In this document: positions 16,410 through 24,490 of the stretch, piece after piece
Layout of the letters: the number at the start of each line of letters is the position of its first letter
Numbering within the stretch: position 1 is the first letter of the stretch
Assembly: GCA_964481425.1 (NCBI GenBank)
Contig: CAYZTM010000008.1
Location: 1 to 64,000 of the forward strand
Origin: MKUN01 sp964481425
GTDB taxonomy: Bacteria > Bacteroidota > Bacteroidia > Chitinophagales > Chitinophagaceae
Direction of reading: 5' to 3'
Length of the DNA stretch: 64,000 bases
Made by a program: the position numbers and the translations under genes
The notes under the pieces: model-generated
What the model was told of the DNA's origin: nothing
What the model saw: the letters and a program-made list of their open reading frames with translations, nothing else
Databases searched by the model: none

Positions 16410-19400
16410 ATGAAAAACCTCTATTTTAAGCATAGCATATTTAAGAGTATATTATCACTACTTGTCCTGAGCATTCTTTCCCATTTCAGTTCAAATGCGA
16501 CACCATACCTGGTATTGGACACTAACCCCTGGGGAGAAAATACGGACCAGGTATGCATGGATGCAGTATTCGGTAGTGGCAACTGGACACAGGCAAACTT
16601 CAGCACCCCGGCAGCCACGATATTCCAGGCATCTACGGATTTTGTAATGCTGGAAGGAAGTGATGGCAATTCGAACCTGCCGGGCTTTGTAAGTGCGAAT
16701 ATCACTGTAATAGAGAACTGGGTAAGCAACGGTGGCCGCCTGTTCATCAACGCAGGGCCTAACTATGGTACCAACCAGGATTGGGGTTTTGGCAGCACTA
16801 CGCTCACCTATCCCAGTTATGCACATTCGGTTACCAGTTCAGATCCGGGTAACCCAATATTTTTAGGTCCATTTACTCCTACGTCACCGACTTACACGGG
16901 CAGTGCTTTTGCTCACGCATGGGTTAATGGAACAGGCTTAACCAATCTGCTCTATGACCAGGCATATGCACCCGATGCACAGCCGGTACTGGCGTACAAG
17001 AAGTGGGGCTCAGGGGTTGTTTTCTTTGGTGGCTGCACATTGCCTTTTGCCTGGACCCCTTCCATACCCGAAGGATACAATATATGGCAGAACATATTTT
17101 CCTATGTAAACACAATTCCCCTGTGCTTTAGCATGACCTGCCATGCAGATACTACCATATATGCCGATGCCAATAACTGCGCAACGGTCGTAAATTTTGT
17201 ACCGCCAACGGGTACATATAGCTGTGCAGTGGTAGGGACACCTGATACCTTCTTCTATGACGGGCAGATAGATACCTTTACTGTACCGGCGGGCTGGGGC
17301 AATGTGCGAATAGAAGTGAGAGGGGCAGAAGGCAGCAACAATACAGTATCCACATTCCCACCCGGTAAAGGTGCGATCATGATAGGCGATTTTAATCTTA
17401 CGCCGGGAGACCAATTGAAGATATTAGTTGGCCAGCAATTTACGACTACTGCAGGCAATGGCGGTGGTGGGGGATCGTTCGTAACCGATATCAACAATAA
17501 CCCGGTAATAATAGCCGGTGGTGGCGGTGGCAGCGGTAATGGCATAGCGTCTCCGTACCAGGACGGGAACATAACAACTTCCGGTGGTGATGGCATCTCC
17601 GGCGGCGGGCTTGGTGGTGTAAATGGCAATGGAGGTACTGTTGGTGTCGGTAATTACCAGGCAGGTGCAGGTGGTGGCTTGCTTACAGACGGTCAAAACG
17701 GCAGCTTTACCTTTTTTGGAGGTAAGGCATTTGTAAACGGTGGTGCCGGTGGCGGTGGAAATGGCAGTGCGAGCGGTGGCTTCGGCGGTGGTGGTGATGG
17801 CTCTGCAAATAATATCGGTGGCGGTGGCGGCGGCTACTCGGGTGGATCATGCGGCAGTAATGCTGCGGGGCCTGCAAGCACCGGTAGTGGTGGCGGCTCT
17901 TATAACAGTGGCACGAATCAAAATAACACAGGTGGCACGAACAGCGGGAATGGCATGGTAATTATAACACCGCTGAATATAGTGCCGACTGTTACCTTAG
18001 TAGCAGGCTTACAGCCCGGTTCATCTTTCCCGGTAGGCACTACTACAGAAACCTATTTGATCGATGACGGTTTGGGCGATAGCCTATACTGTACCTTCAA
18101 CATCACCGTACTGGATACGGCCACACCTACTTTAGCCTGCCCGGCGAACCTGGTGACCTGTAACAATGTGGTGACCGGTATAGCGCCAACGGTAACAGGT
18201 ACAAATGCCTGCAGCATGGTGAGCTACACGCTGACCGGTGCTACCAGCGGCAGCGGAGCGAACGATGCCAGTGGCGTAACCTTCAACCAGGGTACTACCA
18301 ATGTGAAATATGTGGTAACGAATGCCAATGGCAATGCGGACAGCTGCAACTTCAACGTAACGGTGAACTCGCCTACAGGCATACTTGCGGGCAACACGGT
18401 ATCGCCGGAGAACACCAACTACTACGTGATCAACCCGGCAGACATACGCTATACCGACTGCGACCTGATCGCAACAATAGTACCATCTGGCGGTAACCCC
18501 GTGAACGGGAATACGAACTTCAAAGTGACCCTGGGCAATACCCCGCCGACCTTTAACGGTCAGCCCTATGTACAAAGGCACTTTGATATAGAACCATCGA
18601 ACAACGCAGGCAGCGCGACAGCAACCATAACGCTGTATGCCTACCAGTATGAATTTGACAACTACAACAACGTAGCCGTGCCCATGGGCCTGCCCCCGCT
18701 ACCCAGCGGCGGTGTGGATAATGGTAATGTGAGGATTACACAGTTCCACGGTGTAGGTACAGCCCCCGGCAACTACCCTGGTCCTGAAGAACTGATCACC
18801 CCGACGGTGAGCTGGAACGCAACCTACAACTACTGGGAAATGACATTCCCCGTTACGGGCTTCAGCGGTTTCTACATCCATACGGCCTACGGTCACCCGC
18901 TGGCCATAGGCATCAGCGATATCAGCGCAGTGAACAAAGGGACGAAGAACAGGGTGGACTGGAAGACAGCCACCGAAGACAGGGGCGATATGATGACACT
19001 GGAACGCAGTGCAGACGGTGCGAACTTCAACAGGATAGCCGATATAGCCACGCATGGCAAAGCCTCGGACTACACCTACTGGGATGAAACACCGGTACAG
19101 GGCGTTAACTATTACAGGGTGAAAGTAACAGCAGCCTCGGGCAACATTGCCTATACGAAGATCGTTACGGCTACAGTTAAGGCACAAACCGGCCAGCTGG
19201 CGATAACAGCCATACCAAACCCTGTTAAGGACAAGGTGACGGTGAGCATCTACGGCAGCAGCAGCGAGAGCGGCACAGTAGAAGTGATGGACCCGACCGG
19301 CAAGCGCCTGCTGCAGTACACTACGGAGGACAACAGCGCAGTGATAGATATGAGCGGCCTTGCCTCTGGTATCTACTTCATCCGCTATACGGACAATACC

Positions 19401-19433
19401 GGCTCTGTAAGTACGCGTATAGATAAACATTAA
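16410..19433 (+). CDS. Giant glycine-rich/HYR adhesin-like T9SS protein 2
   Basis: A 1,007-residue paralogue of the gene at 13226. Signal peptide at ~1-30 (SILSLLVLSILSHFSSNA). The ~30-245 domain matches the first paralogue in pattern (VLDTNPWG, NWVSNGGRLFINAGP, GSGVVFFGGCT) but is clearly diverged in sequence. A HYR domain (TIYADANNCATVVNF) is again split by a glycine-rich insert (~285-525; VPAGWGNVRIEVRGAEGS, repeated GGGGG, GNGMVIITP). From ~580 onward the protein is nearly identical to paralogue 1: HYR-like unit, RYTDCDL/RHFDIEP/GFSGFYIHT module, FN3-like domain, type A sorting domain. It has its own promoter box and terminator. The glycine-rich part may be an extended, sticky or structural surface layer, which is inference. 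Confidence 0.82.
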   Translation: MKNLYFKHSIFKSILSLLVLSILSHFSSNATPYLVLDTNPWGENTDQVCMDAVFGSGNWTQANFSTPAATIFQASTDFVMLEGSDGNSNLPGFVSANITVIENWVSNGGRLFINAGPNYGTNQDWGFGSTTLTYPSYAHSVTSSDPGNPIFLGPFTPTSPTYTGSAFAHAWVNGTGLTNLLYDQAYAPDAQPVLAYKKWGSGVVFFGGCTLPFAWTPSIPEGYNIWQNIFSYVNTIPLCFSMTCHADTTIYADANNCATVVNFVPPTGTYSCAVVGTPDTFFYDGQIDTFTVPAGWGNVRIEVRGAEGSNNTVSTFPPGKGAIMIGDFNLTPGDQLKILVGQQFTTTAGNGGGGGSFVTDINNNPVIIAGGGGGSGNGIASPYQDGNITTSGGDGISGGGLGGVNGNGGTVGVGNYQAGAGGGLLTDGQNGSFTFFGGKAFVNGGAGGGGNGSASGGFGGGGDGSANNIGGGGGGYSGGSCGSNAAGPASTGSGGGSYNSGTNQNNTGGTNSGNGMVIITPLNIVPTVTLVAGLQPGSSFPVGTTTETYLIDDGLGDSLYCTFNITVLDTATPTLACPANLVTCNNVVTGIAPTVTGTNACSMVSYTLTGATSGSGANDASGVTFNQGTTNVKYVVTNANGNADSCNFNVTVNSPTGILAGNTVSPENTNYYVINPADIRYTDCDLIATIVPSGGNPVNGNTNFKVTLGNTPPTFNGQPYVQRHFDIEPSNNAGSATATITLYAYQYEFDNYNNVAVPMGLPPLPSGGVDNGNVRITQFHGVGTAPGNYPGPEELITPTVSWNATYNYWEMTFPVTGFSGFYIHTAYGHPLAIGISDISAVNKGTKNRVDWKTATEDRGDMMTLERSADGANFNRIADIATHGKASDYTYWDETPVQGVNYYRVKVTAASGNIAYTKIVTATVKAQTGQLAITAIPNPVKDKVTVSIYGSSSESGTVEVMDPTGKRLLQYTTEDNSAVIDMSGLASGIYFIRYTDNTGSVSTRIDKH
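18147..19360 (+). repeat. 1,214-bp identical repeat, copy 2
   Basis: Second copy of the block at 14996-16209; see there. The identity stops at 19361, within the last 75 bases of the gene. Confidence 0.85.
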
Positions 19434-19456
19434 GGGAATAAATTGATGATAAGATC

Positions 19457-19487
19457 AAGGTACCGGCCTTATGCCGGTACCTTTTTT
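19457..19487 (+). terminator. Rho-independent terminator after adhesin gene 2
   Basis: Perfect 11-bp stem AAGGTACCGGC (19457-19467) with GCCGGTACCTT (19473-19483), loop of 5, T run to 19487. Confidence 0.9.
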
Positions 19488-19628
19488 GTTATATTTGAGA
19501 ATGAGCTTACTATATAGGTGTATGAATAAAATATTTCTTATGATTTCAATTAAATATTAAAAGTTTGTACATTAGATAAGATATATAAGGTTGGCATAGA
19601 TCGGCCAGGAAAATTAAAAATGATTCGC

Positions 19629-22600
19629 ATGAAAAAAATTTACCCCTTTACAAAGAGCTTTACAGGTTTATTGACCGCTGTGTTGTGTTTCCCCCTGCTG
19701 TTGTTAGTTGTGAGGTCGTCGGCGCAGGGTTTTACAGAAGACTTTGATGACATCAATACGCTTACTGCCAATGACTGGGTGATGATCAATCATAGTTCGC
19801 CTATAGGTAGTACTAACTGGTTCCAGGGAAATACCGTAGTATTCAATGCATACAATGGTGCAGATACTGCCTACGTCGCTGCGAATTTCAATAATACAGC
19901 AGGTACGGGGACGATCAGTAATTGGCTGATCATGCCGAATGTGACCCTGCATAACGGGGATAAGCTGACCTTCTTTACCCGTAAGGCGTCGCCTGATACC
20001 TATCCGGACAGGCTGGAACTAAGGCTGAGTACTAACGGGGCGAGCACAGATGTGGGTAGCCTTGCTACGGATGTAGGTGATTTTACTACCTTGATGTTGA
20101 GCGTTAACCCTACACTTGTTACCGGGGTGTACCCGATAACATGGACCCAATACACTGTTACAATCAGCGGGCTCAGCGGCCCAACATCGGGGAGGATGGC
20201 CTTTCGGTATTTTGTGACCAATGGGGGTCCCAGCGGGTCGAATTCGGATTATATAGGGATAGATAATGTGGTATTTACTTCCTGCTTTGCTGTTAGCGGT
20301 TGCCCGGGCGATATTACTGTGGCTGCGGGTGTAAATTCGTGTGACGCGGTAGTAAACTTTACGCCACCCGTGGGTGCATATACTTGTGTTGTGCCACAAC
20401 CAGATACGGTTTTCTTTACCGGCCAGCTCGACACCGTAACGGTGCCGGTTCCCTGGGCCAACGTGCGGATAGAAGCAAGGGGTGCACAGGGAGGTAATAA
20501 CCCTTCATCAGCACATACCGCCGGGCTTGGTGCTATTATGAAGGGTGATTTTACACTTACACCCGGTGCTCAATTAAAAATACTTGTTGGAGAGCAACAC
20601 GATGGCGTTAACGGAGGTGGCGGAGGTTCATTTGTGACGGATATAAGCAACAACCCGCTAATAATAGCAGGCGGCGGCGCGGGAAGCGGGACTGGAGATT
20701 CTCCTTATAAGGACGGGAACATAACTACTGTAGGTGGTGCCGGAGCGAATGGTGGCGGACCAGGAGGTATCGCCGGTAATGGTGGTGGCGCAGCTGCTTC
20801 CGGTTATCAGTCCGGCGCTGGCGGGGGGCTGCTTACTAATGGTGCTAATGGGAATCTACAAGGAGGCTTTGCATTTGTAAACGGAGGTGCGGGCGCTAAT
20901 GTAGGGTTTGGGATCGGCGGATTTGGTGGCGGCGGGAACGGATCTGGTATCTATACCGGCGGCGGCGGCGGTGGTTACTCGGGTGGCGGCTGTGGCAGTG
21001 ATGCACAGGGTACCCCTACCATGGGCGGTGGTGGTGGCTCTTATAATGCGGGTACAAATCAAGATAATACTGGTGGGGCGAACACCGGAAATGGCATGGT
21101 GATCTTCACACCACTTCCGCAGCTTGCCATCACCTCAACTTTGACAGCCGGTCTTCCACCGGGATCTACGTTCCCCGTGGGTACTACTAATGAAACTTAT
21201 ATGATAACTGATGGCCTCGGTGATACCGCTTATTGCAACTTTACCGTAACGGTAACCAATAACCTGACGCCCACAGTTACCTGCCCGGGCGCTGTGACCT
21301 TCAATACAGGCACTTGCCAACCACAGGTGGTGAATGGCTTAGCGCCCACGCTTGGCGGCATCAATGGCTGCACTACGGTAAGCTATACGCTCAGCGGCGC
21401 CACCACGGGCAGCGGTGCTAACGATGCCAGCGGTAATACCTTCAACCTCGGTACTACCACTGTAAAATATGTTGCAACGAATATAAACGGCAATGCAGAC
21501 TCCTGTACGTTCACTGTAACCGTGGCGGATACTTCAATGCCGACGGTGACATGTCCCGGTAATGTAAGCATGGATATTGCCAACTGTACGGAGGTCGTTA
21601 ATAATATTGCGCCGACGCTTAGCGGTACCAATACCTGCAGTATTGTAAGCTACAGCTTAAGCGGTGTTACCACAGGCAGCGGGCTTAACGATGCCAGTGG
21701 CCTTACCTTCAACGAAGGCGTGACCACTGTACAGTATATTGTACTGAATGGCAATGGCAACGCGGATACCTGCAGCTTTACGGTAACCATCAATGATACC
21801 CTTGTGCCATCGATCAGTTGCCCGGGTAATGTGACCACCTGTACCCAGGCGGTGACACAGATAGCACCTGTGGTGACGGGCACCAATGCCTGCAGCAATG
21901 TGAGCTATACCATGACAGGTGCAACCACAGGCAGCGGTGTGAACGATGCCAGCGGCACTATCTTCAACGTGGGAACCACTTACGTGACCTACATAGTGAC
22001 CAATGCCAATGGTTATGCAGATACCTGCTCCTTCTTCGTGAACGTCAACTCACCTACAGGCATACTGGCAGGCAACACGGTATCGCCGGAAGCGATCAAT
22101 TATTATGTGCTTGTACCCGCAGACGTACGCTATACGGATTGCGACCTGATAGCCAGCATCGCACCATCGGGCGGCAACCCGACCGAAGATAGTGTTAACT
22201 TTAAAGTGAGTATAGACAATACCCCACCCAGCTACAACGGGCAGCCCTACGTAAAACGGCATTATGATATAGAGCCGCACGATGATGTGGCCAGTACCGC
22301 AACAATAACGCTATATGCTTATCAATATGAATTTGACGATTACAACAGCATAGCCGTACCGATGGGTTACCCGCCACTGCCCAGCGGTGGTGTGGACAAT
22401 GGCAATGTGAGGATAACACAGTTCCACGGCGTAGGCACAGCCCCCGGCAACTACCCCGGCCCGGAAGTGCTGATCACCCCGACAGTGAACTGGAACACTA
22501 CCTATAACTACTGGGAAATGACCTTCCCTGTGAATGGTTATAGCGGGTTCTACATCCACACGGGTGCTTACGGAGCACTGGCGATAGGTATCAGTGACAT

Positions 22601-23111
22601 CAGCGCTGCGAATAAAGGCCTGCGCAACAGGATAGACTGGACAACAGCACATGAGGACAACGGCGCCATCATGAGCCTGGAACGCAGTGCGGACGGTGTG
22701 AACTTCAACAGGATAGCCGACATAGCCACACATGGTAAGCCGTCGGGTTATACCTATTGGGATGAAACACCGGTACAGGGCGTGAACTACTACAGGGTGA
22801 AAGTGACAGGAGCCTCGGGCGACATCAGCTATACCAAGATCGTGACCGCTACTGTTAAAGCAGCTACGGGCCAGCTGGCCATAACCGCTGTACCGAACCC
22901 TGTGAAGGATAAGGTAACGGTAAGCATCTACGGCAGCAGCAGCCAAAGCGGCATGGTAGAAGTGATGGACCCGACGGGCAAGCGCCTGCTGCAGTACACC
23001 ACCGAGAACAACAGCGCTATTATAGATATGAGCGGCCTTGCCTCGGGTATCTACTTCATCCGGTACTCAGACAATACCGGCTCTGTGAGCACACGTATAG
23101 ACAAGCAATAA
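19629..23111 (+). CDS. Giant glycine-rich/HYR adhesin-like T9SS protein 3
   Basis: About 1,160 residues from the ATG at 19629 (an ATG at 19620 is also in frame). After the signal peptide (~1-36) the N-terminal domain differs from the first two paralogues: residues ~37-218 (FTEDFDDINTLTANDWVMIN ... IGIDNVVFTSC) have the pattern of a choice-of-anchor J / cleaved-adhesin domain. The split HYR domain with glycine-rich insert (~225-510) follows, then three tandem HYR-like units (CPGxVxxxxxxCxxVVNxIAP ... GSGxNDASG ... NGNADTCSFTV), instead of one. The RYTDCDL/RHYDIEP/GYSGFYIHT module, FN3-like domain and type A sorting domain end the protein. Its C-terminal half is related to the other two but diverged at many third codon positions, so it did not take part in the recent homogenisation. 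Confidence 0.82.
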   Translation: MKKIYPFTKSFTGLLTAVLCFPLLLLVVRSSAQGFTEDFDDINTLTANDWVMINHSSPIGSTNWFQGNTVVFNAYNGADTAYVAANFNNTAGTGTISNWLIMPNVTLHNGDKLTFFTRKASPDTYPDRLELRLSTNGASTDVGSLATDVGDFTTLMLSVNPTLVTGVYPITWTQYTVTISGLSGPTSGRMAFRYFVTNGGPSGSNSDYIGIDNVVFTSCFAVSGCPGDITVAAGVNSCDAVVNFTPPVGAYTCVVPQPDTVFFTGQLDTVTVPVPWANVRIEARGAQGGNNPSSAHTAGLGAIMKGDFTLTPGAQLKILVGEQHDGVNGGGGGSFVTDISNNPLIIAGGGAGSGTGDSPYKDGNITTVGGAGANGGGPGGIAGNGGGAAASGYQSGAGGGLLTNGANGNLQGGFAFVNGGAGANVGFGIGGFGGGGNGSGIYTGGGGGGYSGGGCGSDAQGTPTMGGGGGSYNAGTNQDNTGGANTGNGMVIFTPLPQLAITSTLTAGLPPGSTFPVGTTNETYMITDGLGDTAYCNFTVTVTNNLTPTVTCPGAVTFNTGTCQPQVVNGLAPTLGGINGCTTVSYTLSGATTGSGANDASGNTFNLGTTTVKYVATNINGNADSCTFTVTVADTSMPTVTCPGNVSMDIANCTEVVNNIAPTLSGTNTCSIVSYSLSGVTTGSGLNDASGLTFNEGVTTVQYIVLNGNGNADTCSFTVTINDTLVPSISCPGNVTTCTQAVTQIAPVVTGTNACSNVSYTMTGATTGSGVNDASGTIFNVGTTYVTYIVTNANGYADTCSFFVNVNSPTGILAGNTVSPEAINYYVLVPADVRYTDCDLIASIAPSGGNPTEDSVNFKVSIDNTPPSYNGQPYVKRHYDIEPHDDVASTATITLYAYQYEFDDYNSIAVPMGYPPLPSGGVDNGNVRITQFHGVGTAPGNYPGPEVLITPTVNWNTTYNYWEMTFPVNGYSGFYIHTGAYGALAIGISDISAANKGLRNRIDWTTAHEDNGAIMSLERSADGVNFNRIADIATHGKPSGYTYWDETPVQGVNYYRVKVTGASGDISYTKIVTATVKAATGQLAITAVPNPVKDKVTVSIYGSSSQSGMVEVMDPTGKRLLQYTTENNSAIIDMSGLASGIYFIRYSDNTGSVSTRIDKQ

Positions 23112-23135
23112 GATCATATTATCATTATTAAATGC

Positions 23136-23169
23136 AACCGGTGCGGGTATAACCTGCGCCGGTTTTTTT
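23136..23169 (+). terminator. Rho-independent terminator after adhesin gene 3
   Basis: Stem AACCGGTGCGGGT / ACCTGCGCCGGTT with G-T pairs (23136-23164) followed by a run of seven T. Confidence 0.8.
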
Positions 23170-23195
23170 ATCGTGGCGGGAGCAGAAATATTCTA

Positions 23196-23203
23196 TAGTT
23201 TTG
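23196..23203 (+). promoter_or_regulatory. -7 promoter box, 7 bp before the C92 hydrolase start
   Basis: TAGTTTTG matches TAnnTTTG; only 7 bp separate it from the ATG at 23211, which predicts a leaderless or nearly leaderless transcript. Confidence 0.45.
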
Positions 23204-23210
23204 GCAGCGC

Positions 23211-23912
23211 ATGAGAAGAAGCAGGAAAAGGATATGGGCTATTGTATCAGTAGTGCTTGTACTCGTTGCAGGCTACCTCTGGTATATAAAGGACGACCTG
23301 CTGACACGGTATTATGCAATGCGGATAAATGAAGAGCTGAAAGTGCGAAGTGAAAAGAGGATCGACAACCCGTACAATATTCATGCTGAGGATTCGTGTG
23401 TTGCGTTGCTGCGCAGCGGAGACCTTGTGATGCGCACTGGTGCGGATGTGATCAGCTATATGCTGTGCCAGATGAACCAGGAACAAAAAAAATATTCGCA
23501 CTGTGGGCTGGTGATGATAGAACATGGCTATCCATTTGTATATCATAGCATAGGGGGTGAAGACAACCCTAATGAAAAGCTGCGGCGCGACTCTGCAAAT
23601 TTTTTCTTTTCACCTGCCAATAACCTTGGCTTCGGGATCGCCCGTTACGATGCCGATAGTACACACCTCAGTATGCTTGGTAAAGTAGTGCGAAGACTAT
23701 ATAAAGAAGGACATCGGTTCGACCTGAAGTTCGACCTGTCGACGGACGACCGGCTGTATTGCGCTGAATTTGTATATAAAGCAGTGGATGAAGCTATGGG
23801 CGATACTACTTATATCAGGCCGATAACAAGGAAGGGGTTCACCTTTGTAGGCGTGGATAATTTGTATTGCAACAGTCATGCGCGCGTGATTTGCCAAATA
23901 GAATATAAGTAA
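23211..23912 (+). CDS. YiiX/C92-type NlpC/P60-like cysteine hydrolase
   Basis: A 233-residue protein with an N-terminal membrane anchor or uncleaved signal (~8-27, AIVSVVLVLVAGYLWYI). The rest has the pattern of the permuted NlpC/P60-like family that includes E. coli YiiX: LLRSGDLVMRTG, the probable catalytic His97 in YSHCGLVMIE, and the probable catalytic Cys184 in LYCAEFVYKAVDEA. Members of this superfamily cleave peptide or lipid amide/ester bonds; the substrate of this one is unknown. The orientation suggests that the enzyme domain faces the periplasm. It stands alone between a terminator and a separate promoter for the next gene. Confidence 0.75.
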   Translation: MRRSRKRIWAIVSVVLVLVAGYLWYIKDDLLTRYYAMRINEELKVRSEKRIDNPYNIHAEDSCVALLRSGDLVMRTGADVISYMLCQMNQEQKKYSHCGLVMIEHGYPFVYHSIGGEDNPNEKLRRDSANFFFSPANNLGFGIARYDADSTHLSMLGKVVRRLYKEGHRFDLKFDLSTDDRLYCAEFVYKAVDEAMGDTTYIRPITRKGFTFVGVDNLYCNSHARVICQIEYK

Positions 23913-23920
23913 TACCTTTG
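23890..23920 (+). promoter_or_regulatory. Promoter of the DUF4878-like lipoprotein gene
   Basis: TTTG-like ATTTG (-33 box, ~23890-23893), 19 bp, TACCTTTG (23913-23920). It is the best full match to the Bacteroidota -33/-7 consensus in the window and lies 23 bp before the ATG at 23944. Confidence 0.65.
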
Positions 23921-23943
23921 TCGCAATTAAAACAGATGCATTT

Positions 23944-24435
23944 ATGAAAAAGCTTTTATCCTATGTTTCCATGGTACTGGCAGCGGCGGTGATCATGACA
24001 GGATGTTCAAAAAATTCGCCCAAGTCGGTGGCGACGACCTTCCTGAACAGTTATTATCACCTCGATTATGATGCTGCCAAGAAAGTTTCGACCGAAGAAA
24101 CAAAAAACACCCTGGATATGATGAAGCAGTTGTCTGCTACCTTCTATCCTGATTCGATGAAGAAAGCTGCCAAGGATATCAAGGTGACGGTAAAGGATGT
24201 GAAAGAAGAAGGGGATAAAGCTACTGTTACTTATGTGACATCTGCGGTGCCAACCGACCAAACGCTGCACCTGAAAAAGGAAAAAGGCAAGTGGTTGGTA
24301 GAATGGACCAAGCAAGACCAGATGAACGGTTCAGAATCAGACTCAACCTCTGCCGAAGAAGAACCTGCAATGGGTGACTCAACTGCTGCACCGGAAGCTG
24401 AACAGCAACCTGCTGATACAAGCACCGCCAAATAG
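23944..24435 (+). CDS. DUF4878-like lipoprotein
   Basis: A 163-residue predicted lipoprotein with signal MKKLLSYVSMVLAAAVIMTG and lipobox MTGC. Residues ~25-120 match the pattern of DUF4878-type proteins (SPKSVATTFLNSYYHLDYDAAKKV ... VTYVTSAVP ... KGKWLVEW), an NTF2-like alpha+beta fold with no assigned function. The C-terminal ~40 residues are acidic low complexity (Glu, Ser, Asp, Ala), broadly like the tails of the mini-lipoproteins at 0.3-0.9 kb. It has its own promoter and terminator. Confidence 0.7.
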   Translation: MKKLLSYVSMVLAAAVIMTGCSKNSPKSVATTFLNSYYHLDYDAAKKVSTEETKNTLDMMKQLSATFYPDSMKKAAKDIKVTVKDVKEEGDKATVTYVTSAVPTDQTLHLKKEKGKWLVEWTKQDQMNGSESDSTSAEEEPAMGDSTAAPEAEQQPADTSTAK

Positions 24436-24458
24436 GGAAAATAATTTTGAAGATAATC

Positions 24459-24490
24459 AGGGGCTGCATCATATGCAGCCCCTTTCTTTT
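24459..24490 (+). terminator. Rho-independent terminator after the DUF4878-like gene
   Basis: Perfect 11-bp stem AGGGGCTGCAT (24459-24469) with ATGCAGCCCCT (24473-24483), then a T-rich run. It lies between convergent genes. Confidence 0.85.

Noticed and set aside
13226..23111. Possible CRISPR or satellite array in the glycine-rich regions
   Set aside because: The repetition is GGT/GGC codon runs inside long open frames, with no conserved repeat-spacer structure.
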